Under the pieces are notes generated by a model. It was not told the DNA's origin. It saw only the letters and a program-made list of their open reading frames with translations, and ran no database searches. Positions 1 through 5,255 of a DNA stretch of 7,304 nucleotides are shown here, piece by piece. The translations under genes and the position numbers were made by a program. Source of the DNA: Paracoccaceae bacterium (GTDB lineage: Bacteria; Pseudomonadota; Alphaproteobacteria; Rhodobacterales; Rhodobacteraceae); NCBI GenBank assembly GCA_015485375.1, contig WFTU01000304.1, positions 1-7,304 of the forward strand, read 5' to 3'. Position 1 is the stretch's first letter; the number at the start of each line of letters is the position of its first letter.

Positions 1-2
1 AT

Positions 3-209
3 GCTATCCTGTCCGAACCTTTCATCCCCGACGCCAGCGCAAAAATTCTGGCGGCGCTGAAGGTGGAGGACACAAGCTGGCCCGATGATCCGGAGGCGGC
101 GTTGAATGCGCTTCCGGCGGGGCATGCGTTTGAAACCCCCGATGTGCTGTTCGCCAAAATTTCCGACGAGCGGCGCGAGGAGCTGGAAGCGCAATTCGCG
201 GGGGGCTGA
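3..209 (+). CDS. metG: Methionyl-tRNA synthetase, C-terminal end (5' truncated by window)
   Basis: The last 68 residues of an open frame entering from the left edge, ending in TGA at 207-209. The translation contains PFIPDASAKIL near its start and TPDVLFAKI near its end, the pattern I associate with the C-terminal helical anticodon-binding region of alphaproteobacterial MetG. There the tail typically closes with a 'P-x-x-LF-x-(K/R)-I' segment soon before the stop. MetG charges tRNA-Met with methionine in the cytoplasm and is essential. The catalytic Rossmann domain and KMSKS loop lie outside the window, so identification rests on the tail alone. The next gene begins 3 bases after the stop if its GTG start is used, suggesting one transcript. 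Confidence 0.82.
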   Translation, partial: AILSEPFIPDASAKILAALKVEDTSWPDDPEAALNALPAGHAFETPDVLFAKISDERREELEAQFAGG

Positions 210-212
210 CCT

Positions 213-1217
213 GTGGGCGGAAGCTATGTCGAACAACTGGGCGACAGCCTGCGCGCCAAGCGCATGCCGTTTGACGAGATTCCGGTTGTCGATCTGGCGC
301 CCCTGTCCGGCGAGGGCGACCGCTCGGAAATGGCGCGGGCGATCCACCACGCGCTGCGCAATACCGGCTTCATGTATATCACAAACCACGGCGTCCCCGA
401 GGAACTGATCCGCGAGGCCTTCGACATGGCCGCGCGGTTTTTCGCCCTGCCCGACGAACAGAAAATGGCACTGCACATCGGTAATTCCGGCGTGGCGCTG
501 CGCGGCTATACCGAAGTTTTCGGAGAAAACACCGACCCGGACCGCACCCGTGACCTGAAAGAGGTTTTCGACCTCGGGCGGGAAGCACGGGACGGCAGGA
601 TCCGCCCGTTTTTCGGACCGAACGCATGGCCGGAGCAGCTGCCGGAGTTCGGCGAGGTTTTCACCCGCTACCATGATGCCATGCTGGATCTGGCGCAGCG
701 CCTGATGCAGGGGATCGCGCTGAGCCTCGACCTGCCGGCGGGGGTTTTTGATCCCGAATTACAGGAACCGGTCGCCATCCAGCGTGTGCTGCATTATCCG
801 CCGCAAGGCGCGGTGCGGGACGACAGCCTGATCGGCATCGGGGCACATACGGATTACGGCTGTCTGACCATTCTGGCACAGGATAAGGTCGGCGGTTTGC
901 AGGTCATGACCCGCGACGGAGACTGGATTTCCGCGCCGCCGATCTCCGGAACCTTCATCATCAACATCGGCGACATCATGCAGCGCCTGACAAACGATGT
1001 GTATCTGGCGAATATGCACAGGGTAATAAATACCTCCGGCAGGGAGCGGTATTCGCTGCCGTTCTTCTTTGATTTCGATTTCGATACGGTGGTGGTTCCG
1101 ATGGAATCCTGTGTAACGCCGGACAACCCGCGAAAATACGATCCTGTTGTCAGCGGCGAGCACAAGTGGCAACGCTATCAGGCAAGCTTCCCGCATCTGG
1201 AAAAGGATACACTATGA
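213..1217 (+). CDS. 2-oxoglutarate/Fe(II)-dependent oxygenase, isopenicillin N synthase-like family
   Basis: A 334-residue cytoplasmic enzyme with the two-domain layout of the isopenicillin N synthase/flavonol synthase family: an N-terminal DIOX_N region (IPVVDLAPL at about 23-31, GFMYITNHGVP at 52-62) and a C-terminal double-stranded beta-helix domain. The iron facial triad is visible as H212-x-D214 (in AHTDYG) and H269 (in NMHRV). R279-x-S281 (RYSLPFF) is the expected 2-oxoglutarate carboxylate anchor. Such enzymes hydroxylate, desaturate or cyclise small molecules; the substrate cannot be read from the sequence. The GTG at 213 is chosen because a G-rich ribosome-binding-like run (about 201-206) precedes it and it sits 3 bases after metG. 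The ATG at 264 (residue 18, just before IPVVDLAPL) is a serious alternative start. Its stop overlaps the next gene by 4 bases (ATGA). Confidence 0.88.
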   Translation: MGGSYVEQLGDSLRAKRMPFDEIPVVDLAPLSGEGDRSEMARAIHHALRNTGFMYITNHGVPEELIREAFDMAARFFALPDEQKMALHIGNSGVALRGYTEVFGENTDPDRTRDLKEVFDLGREARDGRIRPFFGPNAWPEQLPEFGEVFTRYHDAMLDLAQRLMQGIALSLDLPAGVFDPELQEPVAIQRVLHYPPQGAVRDDSLIGIGAHTDYGCLTILAQDKVGGLQVMTRDGDWISAPPISGTFIINIGDIMQRLTNDVYLANMHRVINTSGRERYSLPFFFDFDFDTVVVPMESCVTPDNPRKYDPVVSGEHKWQRYQASFPHLEKDTL

Positions 1218-1582
1218 CCTACAAGGTAACCTGCCATTGCGGCGCTATTGAACTGGCGGTGGATTTTCCCGACGGGCTGAGCGGGCTCAAGCGCTGCAAC
1301 TGCTCGATCTGCCGGCGCAAGGGGGCGATCATGGCCTATACTGCGGGGGAAAATGTGACGCTGGTGAAGGGCGAGGACGTGCTGTCCACCTACAGTTTCC
1401 ACACCCACGCGGCGCAGCACCACTTCTGTTCGGTGTGCGGGATCTATACCCACCACCGGCCACGGTTCGATCCGTCAAAGGTCGGGATCAACACCGGCTG
1501 TATCGAGGGGATCACGCCCGGGGACGTTGCGGAGTACGAGTTGATGGACGGGGCAAACCATCCGATGGATGCGAAAAGCTGA
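1214..1582 (+). CDS. GFA-family (CENP-V/GFA) zinc-binding protein
   Basis: A 122-residue protein with the full cysteine signature of the GFA family: C7-x-C9, C28-x-C30-x2-C33 and C72-x2-C75, which in characterised members bind structural and catalytic-type zinc ions. Gfa from Paracoccus was named for accelerating formation of S-hydroxymethylglutathione from formaldehyde and glutathione, but most family members have no proven substrate, so only the fold is asserted here. Length is typical. The ATG at 1214 is preferred over a longer in-frame start at 1166 because it has an AAGGA ribosome-binding site at 1203-1207, overlaps the oxygenase stop by 4 bases, and begins directly with the usual 'M-x-x-x-V-x-C-x-C-G' opening. 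Translational coupling to the oxygenase suggests the two act together, or at least are made together. Confidence 0.9.
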   Translation: MTYKVTCHCGAIELAVDFPDGLSGLKRCNCSICRRKGAIMAYTAGENVTLVKGEDVLSTYSFHTHAAQHHFCSVCGIYTHHRPRFDPSKVGINTGCIEGITPGDVAEYELMDGANHPMDAKS

Positions 1583-1590
1583 AGCGGCGC

Positions 1591-1618
1591 TTTACAATAC
1601 TCCGCGAACAGCTATTTT
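1591..1618 (+). promoter_or_regulatory. Probable sigma70 promoter of the tRNA-Leu gene
   Basis: TTTACA (1591-1596, 5 of 6 matches to TTGACA), a 16-base spacer, then TATTTT (1613-1618, 4 of 6 matches to TATAAT). Transcription would start near 1625, a few bases before the mature tRNA 5' end at 1629. The stretch after the -10 is C-rich (CCCC), resembling the GC-rich discriminator of stable-RNA promoters that respond to ppGpp. The promoter was found by eye, so the boundaries are approximate. Confidence 0.5.
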
Positions 1619-1628
1619 CCCCTAGCCT

Positions 1629-1715
1629 GCCCGCTTGGTGAAATTGGTAGACACAAGGGACTTAAAATCCCTCGACCGCAAGGTCATGCCGGTTCAAGTC
1701 CGGCAGCGGGCACCA
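1629..1715 (+). tRNA. tRNA-Leu, anticodon UAA
   Basis: An 87-base class II tRNA with a complete cloverleaf. The 7-bp acceptor stem GCCCGCT pairs with AGCGGGC, followed by discriminator A and an encoded CCA (1713-1715). The anticodon stem AGGGA/TCCCT encloses the loop CTTAAAA, placing the anticodon TAA at 1663-1665; it reads UUA (and UUG by wobble) leucine codons. The long variable arm GACC-GCAA-GGTC is diagnostic of Leu/Ser/Tyr tRNAs. The T arm is GCCGG-TTCAAGT-CCGGC. UUA is rare in GC-rich genomes, so this is probably the low-use leucine tRNA. No tail-end direct repeat that would indicate integration at this tRNA was seen in the window. Confidence 0.97.
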
Positions 1716-1791
1716 GAATTATTACCGATTTTTTCTGGCATTTCAGCAGCTTTGGCGAATATACAAGGTCGAGTAGCGGAAACAGAGGCCG

Positions 1792-2877
1792 ATGCAGCAA
1801 CCGAAATCAGCAAGAGTAGTGCTCGCCATTGCGCTATTTTCATTCATCGGCGTAACCTCCCTGACGCTTTACGGGTATGTTTTCAATGTTGTGGACCTCT
1901 TCTGGGATCTCGACATATATGTGCGGGCGGCCCGTGACGGGCTGACTGGTGGCGCGCCCTACCGCGAAGTTGACGGGCTGGCGTTTGTCTATCATCCGCT
2001 GGTGCTGCATCTGTTCATGACTATCGAGCGGATAGTGCCCCTCTCGACCGTCCTTACGGCGTTCTATGTGGTCACCTCGGGATGGCTGGGGTACGAGTTG
2101 ATACGCACAGCACAGAATATTGTGCGCAACCGGGGTATCTCGCTTTCCTACTGGGTACTGTTGCCGGTGCTGGTAACAATGATTCCGGTACACGCGGGTG
2201 TGTTCGTCATCGTGACCGGAAACCTGACGACCTATCTCCATTTTTTCCTGATCGCCTATCTTCTTCGTATCTACCGGAACAGAGGGGCATTCAGCAGCGT
2301 CGGAAGCATGATTGCTGTCGGGGTTTTCTCGCTCATCAAGCCATATTTTCTGGCGTATATCCTGCTGGCGCTTGTGAACCCGCGTTCGGTGCGATCAGCT
2401 GTCACCGAGATATCGGCGGGCGTGGCGGTTTTTGCCGCATTCTGGTTCGGAGGTGCGCTGGTCTATCCGGCCGAAATGGATATTTTCATGTCGAATATCG
2501 CCGGATTGCAGTCCAACGGGCGTGTGGATGTCGGCATCAATATTTACGGCCTGACCCAGTCGCTCGGGCTTTCGAAAATCGGGGGGCTGGGGGTTCAGGT
2601 TGTCGCCTCGGCACTGTTGATTTTGGTCTTTTGGGCAATTTCCCGACGAATACGAAACACCGAGGGCGGAGGGGCGTTGGTGCTCACGCTGGCCTATCTT
2701 GTGCTGACGCTGGTCAATCCCCGGCTCAAGGAATATGACCTGTTTCCGGCCGTGCTGCCCGCGCTGGTGTTCTGGCATATCTACAGCCGGAAGGTCTATG
2801 CGCTGTTTGTGGTCGTCACCCCGTGGTTTCTGGCGATGATCCTGCTCAGATATTATATCGTCTTCACAAATATATAG
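1792..2877 (+). CDS. GT87/DUF2029-type polytopic membrane glycosyltransferase
   Basis: A 361-residue integral membrane protein with roughly ten hydrophobic segments (about 8-30, 83-103, 119-142, 144-160, 168-192, 205-226, 265-285, 294-309, 315-331, 335-357). After the first segment comes an extracytoplasmic loop with WDLDIYVRAARDGLTGGAPY (38-57) and FVYHPLVLHLF (65-75). This D-x-x-Y...G-x-P-Y...F-x-Y-x-P order is typical of GT87 (DUF2029) polyprenyl-phosphate-mannose-dependent mannosyltransferases of the GT-C fold, where acidic residues in the first loop (here D39/D41) are the likely catalytic ones. IKP at 182-184 and NPRLKEYD at 309-316 also fit the family. The ATG at 1792 has AGAGG at 1784-1788, rather close. 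It appears to be a single-gene unit between the tRNA and a terminator. Base composition is lower in GC than the neighbours: by hand count 2221-2280 is 47% and 2521-2580 is 55%, against 70% at 5701-5760. Acceptor and sugar are unknown. Confidence 0.78.
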   Translation: MQQPKSARVVLAIALFSFIGVTSLTLYGYVFNVVDLFWDLDIYVRAARDGLTGGAPYREVDGLAFVYHPLVLHLFMTIERIVPLSTVLTAFYVVTSGWLGYELIRTAQNIVRNRGISLSYWVLLPVLVTMIPVHAGVFVIVTGNLTTYLHFFLIAYLLRIYRNRGAFSSVGSMIAVGVFSLIKPYFLAYILLALVNPRSVRSAVTEISAGVAVFAAFWFGGALVYPAEMDIFMSNIAGLQSNGRVDVGINIYGLTQSLGLSKIGGLGVQVVASALLILVFWAISRRIRNTEGGGALVLTLAYLVLTLVNPRLKEYDLFPAVLPALVFWHIYSRKVYALFVVVTPWFLAMILLRYYIVFTNI

Positions 2878-2950
2878 ATTGCGCAATGCTGTAGTCCTGC
2901 CCGGAGCAGGGCCGCCACACCCGGGGTGATGCACGGAGATATCTGGAAGC

Positions 2951-2978
2951 GGCGGCCTGTCACAAATAACAGGCCGCC
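2951..2978 (+). terminator. Rho-independent terminator between convergent genes
   Basis: A perfect 10-bp inverted repeat, GGCGGCCTGT (2951-2960) with ACAGGCCGCC (2969-2978), closes an 8-base A-rich loop and is followed by TGTGTTTT (2979-2986). The T-rich tail is on the plus side, so it should end the GT87 transcript. The minus-strand Met-rich gene stops at 2988, so the same hairpin lies about 9 bases beyond its stop. There it lacks a U-rich tail (the minus-strand continuation is GCTTCCAGAT) and would act weakly or only as a 3' stabiliser. Confidence 0.8.
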
Positions 2979-2987
2979 TGTGTTTTA

Positions 2988-3872
2988 TCAGTTGCCCATG
3001 CCTTTGCCGTTGGCCATGGCCCAATGGTGGGGCTGGTGGTGCGGGCCGGAGGCGAGCAGGCCGTAGAAGCCGAGCCCCTCGAGTTTGGCGAGGTCGGCTT
3101 CGGGCACCAGAACGGTGATTTCGGCGCCGTTCGGCACTATTTCGGCAGAGTAGCTCCAGCCGTCGGTGCCGTCCATGATGGCGGCGTGGCCCAGCACCAT
3201 CCGCTCGATGGAGGGCGCGACGGTGGCGTCTCCGGTGACAGTGAATTTCATGCCGCCATCGACTTTCTCGGCCACTGCGAAGGAGTCGAGCGTAACGCGG
3301 TCCATGTCCTGAAGGTGCTGGCGCAGGGCGTCGATGTCGACCATTGACCAGTCGGTGTTCGGGTTGGCGTCAAGCGCGCGCACGACCTCGGCGATGGTGG
3401 CAAAGGCGGACTGGCCTGCCTCGGTCAGCGGTCCGGCGGTCATGGCATTGCCGGCCATGGCGCCCATGCCTGCACCCATACCCTGCATGCCGGCGCCGGA
3501 GCCCATGTTCATACCCGTGCCGCCCTCGCCGGAGTTCATCATGCCCTGCATGGATTGCATCATCTGCATCATTTGCATCATGCCGGACATCATTTTCATC
3601 ATGCCCTCCATGCCTTCCATTCCCTGCATGCCGCCGGAGCCGCCGTGCATGCCGCCACCCATACCCGAGCCGCCCATGCCACCCATGCCGGATGTGCCCT
3701 CGCCGGAATTGCCCATGTCCATACCCATGCCGGAACTGCCCATCGCGCCCTCCAGAGTTTGCGCCTGCGCGGTGTCGTTCATCTGCATGCCTTCCATGTT
3801 TTCCATGCCGGGCATGGTCTGGGCCAGCGCCGGTGTGGCAAGTAGGGTCGTCATCAGGAGTACTTTCAGCAT
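2988..3872 (-). CDS. Secreted methionine-rich protein, putative periplasmic metal (copper?) binding
   Basis: A 294-residue protein I do not recognise as a named family. It starts with a Sec signal peptide (MLKVLLMTTLLATPALA, likely cut at ALA17|Q18). Residues 20-144 are a low-complexity Gly/Met/Gln/Ser region with 36 methionines in 125 residues, including GMGMDM, MMKMM and MMQMMQMM clusters. There is no cysteine anywhere. Residues about 148-294 form a normal-looking domain (GPLTEAGQSAFATIAEVV..., DMDRVTL, GLGFYGLLASG) ending in a histidine cluster, HHQPHH at 278-283. Met clusters plus terminal His are what periplasmic Cu(I)/Cu(II) chaperones and copper-resistance proteins use, so a copper role is inferred. 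The ATG at 3872 is chosen over the longer frame because it opens the signal peptide and has AAAGAGA at 3878-3884. It is transcribed divergently from a Crp/Fnr-type regulator with a palindromic operator between them. Confidence 0.85.
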   Translation of the reverse strand: MLKVLLMTTLLATPALAQTMPGMENMEGMQMNDTAQAQTLEGAMGSSGMGMDMGNSGEGTSGMGGMGGSGMGGGMHGGSGGMQGMEGMEGMMKMMSGMMQMMQMMQSMQGMMNSGEGGTGMNMGSGAGMQGMGAGMGAMAGNAMTAGPLTEAGQSAFATIAEVVRALDANPNTDWSMVDIDALRQHLQDMDRVTLDSFAVAEKVDGGMKFTVTGDATVAPSIERMVLGHAAIMDGTDGWSYSAEIVPNGAEITVLVPEADLAKLEGLGFYGLLASGPHHQPHHWAMANGKGMGN

Positions 3873-3921
3873 TGTGTTCTCTTTCTTCAGGTTACGTTGA
3901 AAAACACCTTGCATGTTTTCC

Positions 3922-3934
3922 TGTTGCACCAACA
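3922..3934. repeat. Inverted repeat TGTTG-CAC-CAACA in the divergent gap
   Basis: A perfect 5+5 dyad with a 3-base centre, directly abutting and sharing two bases with the CATGAT-N4-ATCATG palindrome. A wider dyad, CATGTT (3912-3917) with AACATG (3931-3936), encloses it. It could be a second regulator site or part of a composite operator. The match is short and may be chance. Confidence 0.35.
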
Positions 3935-3948
3935 TGATAGAAATCATG
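3933..3948. promoter_or_regulatory. Probable Crp/Fnr-type operator between divergent genes
   Basis: A perfect palindrome CATGAT-AGAA-ATCATG. Its core TGAT-N4-ATCA is the inner part of the classical FNR-family site TTGAT-N4-ATCAA. It lies in the gap between the Met-rich protein gene and the Crp/Fnr-type regulator and overlaps the preferred ATG (3946) of the regulator. Occupancy would therefore block the regulator's own expression, while the centre (3940.5) sits about 68 bases upstream of the Met-rich gene's start codon. That distance would suit a class II activator position (-41.5) if transcription began near 3899, but I see no convincing -10 there. Confidence 0.55.
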
Positions 3949-4476
3949 CCACACGATTTCTTGACCGCCATTTCGCATCTTCCCCATCGCGTGCGGCAAT
4001 TTGCCGAAGGGGTGCAGCTGTTCGAGCGCGACGATCCGGTGCGCTCGCTGTTCGGGGTTCTGTCGGGCGAGGTGCATCTGCTACGCCGCCATATCGACGG
4101 CACCGGCGTGATTTTGCAACGCGCCGCGGGTGGCGCGATTCTGGCGGAGGCTTCGCTGGCCTTCGAAGTCTACCATTGCGCGGCGGTGACTGTGGCGCCG
4201 TCCCGTCTGGCGGTGTTCGAACGCGCAGCCGTGCGCGATCTGGTGGAGTCTGATCGCGGCGTCGCCAGCGCCCTGACCGCGCATCTGGCGCGCGAGGTGC
4301 GCAACGCGCGGATGAAGGTGGAGATCCTGTCGCTGAAAAAAGTGGCGGACCGGCTGGATGCCTGGCTGGTCTGGCACGACGGAGTGTTTCCCGCGCGCGG
4401 CGACTGGCGGCAGGTGGCCGAGGAAATCGGGGTGAGTGCGGAGGCGCTTTATCGCGAACTTGCGCGGCGGCGATAA
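3946..4476 (+). CDS. Short Crp/Fnr-family transcriptional regulator
   Basis: 176 residues. The N-terminal cNMP-binding-type beta barrel is clear (FAEGVQLFERDDPVRSLFGVLSGEVHLLR, then GAILAEASLAF). It is followed by a long dimerisation helix (LTAHLAREVRNARMKVEILSLKKVADRL) and a C-terminal helix-turn-helix (DWRQVAEEIGVSAEALYRELARRR). The recognition helix keeps E166 and R170 (E-x3-R spacing of CRP E181/R185 and FNR E209/R213), fitting a TGA-type half-site. The protein stops right after this helix, lacking the wing hairpin of standard Crp/Fnr proteins (about 210-250 residues). The Arg-Ser/Thr cAMP contacts are absent; YHC (76-78) occupies that region, so cyclic nucleotide is probably not the ligand. 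In-frame ATGs at 3913 and 3934 are possible starts, but 3946 leaves the palindrome out of the coding region and none has a good ribosome-binding site. The SDR gene follows 38 bases downstream. Confidence 0.83.
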   Translation: MPHDFLTAISHLPHRVRQFAEGVQLFERDDPVRSLFGVLSGEVHLLRRHIDGTGVILQRAAGGAILAEASLAFEVYHCAAVTVAPSRLAVFERAAVRDLVESDRGVASALTAHLAREVRNARMKVEILSLKKVADRLDAWLVWHDGVFPARGDWRQVAEEIGVSAEALYRELARRR

Positions 4477-4502
4477 CGGGTGCACCATCGGAGGGGAAAA
4501 AC

Positions 4503-4508
4503 GGGAGG
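4503..4508 (+). promoter_or_regulatory. Ribosome-binding site deciding the SDR start
   Basis: GGGAGG ends immediately before an ATG at 4509 but 6 bases before a second in-frame ATG at 4515. Only the second has workable Shine-Dalgarno spacing, so translation is assigned to 4515. A second purine run, GGAGGGG at 4490-4496, is 12 bases from 4509 and could support the longer start weakly. Confidence 0.7.
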
Positions 4509-4514
4509 ATGGCC

Positions 4515-5255
4515 ATGCGACTCAAGGGAAAAACCGCAATCGTGACCGGAGGGGCTTCGGGGTTTGGCGAAGGCATCGTGCGCAAGTTTATTGCCGAGGG
4601 CGCGCGGGTGATGATTGCGGATATCAACATCGACGCCGCCGAGGCTTTGGCGGAGGAGGTCGGCGCAATTGCGCAGCACGTCGATGTCTCGGACGCCGAC
4701 AGCGTGCATGCAATGGCGCATGCCTCATTCATCGCCTTCGACACGCTCGACATTCTGGTCAACAACGCCGGTATCACCCATATCCCCGCACCGATGGAGG
4801 AAGTCTCCGAAGAGGATTTCGACCGGGTGCTGGCGGTGAACGCCAAATCCGTCTACCTGACCGCGAAATATATCGTGCCGCATATGAAGGGGAACAATTC
4901 CGGCGCGATCCTGAACGTGGCCTCCACCGCCGGTGTCAGCCCGCGGCCGAAGCTGAACTGGTATAACGCCTCCAAAGGCTGGATGATTACCGCGACCAAA
5001 GCCATGGCGGTGGAACTGGCGCCCGAGGGCGTGCGGGTCAATGCGATCAATCCGGTGGCGGGGGAAACGCCGCTGCTGAAAACCTTCATGGGCGAGGACA
5101 CACCGGAGATGCGGGCGAAGTTTATCTCCACCATTCCGCTCGGGCGGTTTTCGACGCCGGAGGATATGGGCAACGCCGCGGCATTCCTGTGTTCGGACGA
5201 GGCCAGCATGATCACCGGCGTGGCGCTGGAAGTGGACGGCGGACGCTGCATATGA
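4515..5255 (+). CDS. SDR-family NAD-dependent oxidoreductase
   Basis: A 246-residue classical short-chain dehydrogenase/reductase, full length for the family. The cofactor site TGGASGFG is at 11-18, D36 at the end of the second strand (ADIN) points to NAD(H) rather than NADP(H), and the structural NNAG is at 83-86. The catalytic tetrad N109, S137, Y150 and K154 is intact (YNASK). The C-terminus VALEVDGGRCI matches the 'G-x-x-x-x-V-D-G-G' ending of the FabG/glucose dehydrogenase-like subgroup. It should interconvert an alcohol and a ketone on a small molecule; the substrate cannot be deduced. It lies 38 bases after the Crp/Fnr gene on the same strand and overlaps the next gene by 4 bases (ATGA at 5252-5255), so SDR and peptidase are likely translationally coupled. 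Confidence 0.93.
   Translation: MRLKGKTAIVTGGASGFGEGIVRKFIAEGARVMIADINIDAAEALAEEVGAIAQHVDVSDADSVHAMAHASFIAFDTLDILVNNAGITHIPAPMEEVSEEDFDRVLAVNAKSVYLTAKYIVPHMKGNNSGAILNVASTAGVSPRPKLNWYNASKGWMITATKAMAVELAPEGVRVNAINPVAGETPLLKTFMGEDTPEMRAKFISTIPLGRFSTPEDMGNAAAFLCSDEASMITGVALEVDGGRCI

Noticed and set aside
1713..1738. CCAGAA...TTCTGG inverted repeat with a T run (1729-1734) after tRNA-Leu, considered as a terminator
   Set aside because: Only 6 bp with a 14-base loop. It uses the tRNA's own CCA end and the T run precedes rather than follows the 3' arm, so it is not a convincing intrinsic terminator.
1629..2877. Genomic island integrated at tRNA-Leu
   Set aside because: No integrase, no transposase and no copy of the tRNA 3' end downstream within the window.
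2878..2910. ATTGCGCAAT palindrome (2878-2887) and small CCTGC-ccgga-GCAGG hairpin (2896-2910) after the GT87 stop
   Set aside because: Short, no T tail, and no gene starts nearby for an operator to control; the strong hairpin at 2951-2978 explains termination.
2395..3024. 209-residue minus-strand frame running under the GT87 gene and through the terminator hairpin
   Set aside because: It crosses the terminator, has shadow-like composition, and conflicts with the membrane protein's coherent transmembrane pattern.
3555..3845. Plus-strand open frame of 96 residues, extremely His/Ala-rich (begins MHHLHHLHHAGHHFHH), opposite the Met-rich gene
   Set aside because: Its histidines are the CAT complement of the in-register ATG Met codons of the minus-strand gene. 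It has no ribosome-binding site or domain, whereas the minus frame has a signal peptide and a folded C-terminal domain.
3334..3937. Two other long plus-strand frames (Pro/Met/Cys/Ile-rich and Arg/Ser/Pro-rich) across the same region
   Set aside because: Low-complexity mirror images of the Met-rich repeat; they stay open because GC-rich repeats lack stops, and no recognisable protein appears.
3944..4846. 300-residue minus-strand frame opposite the Crp/Fnr and SDR genes
   Set aside because: Ser/Ala/Arg/Pro-rich and without motifs; the plus strand encodes two clear families.
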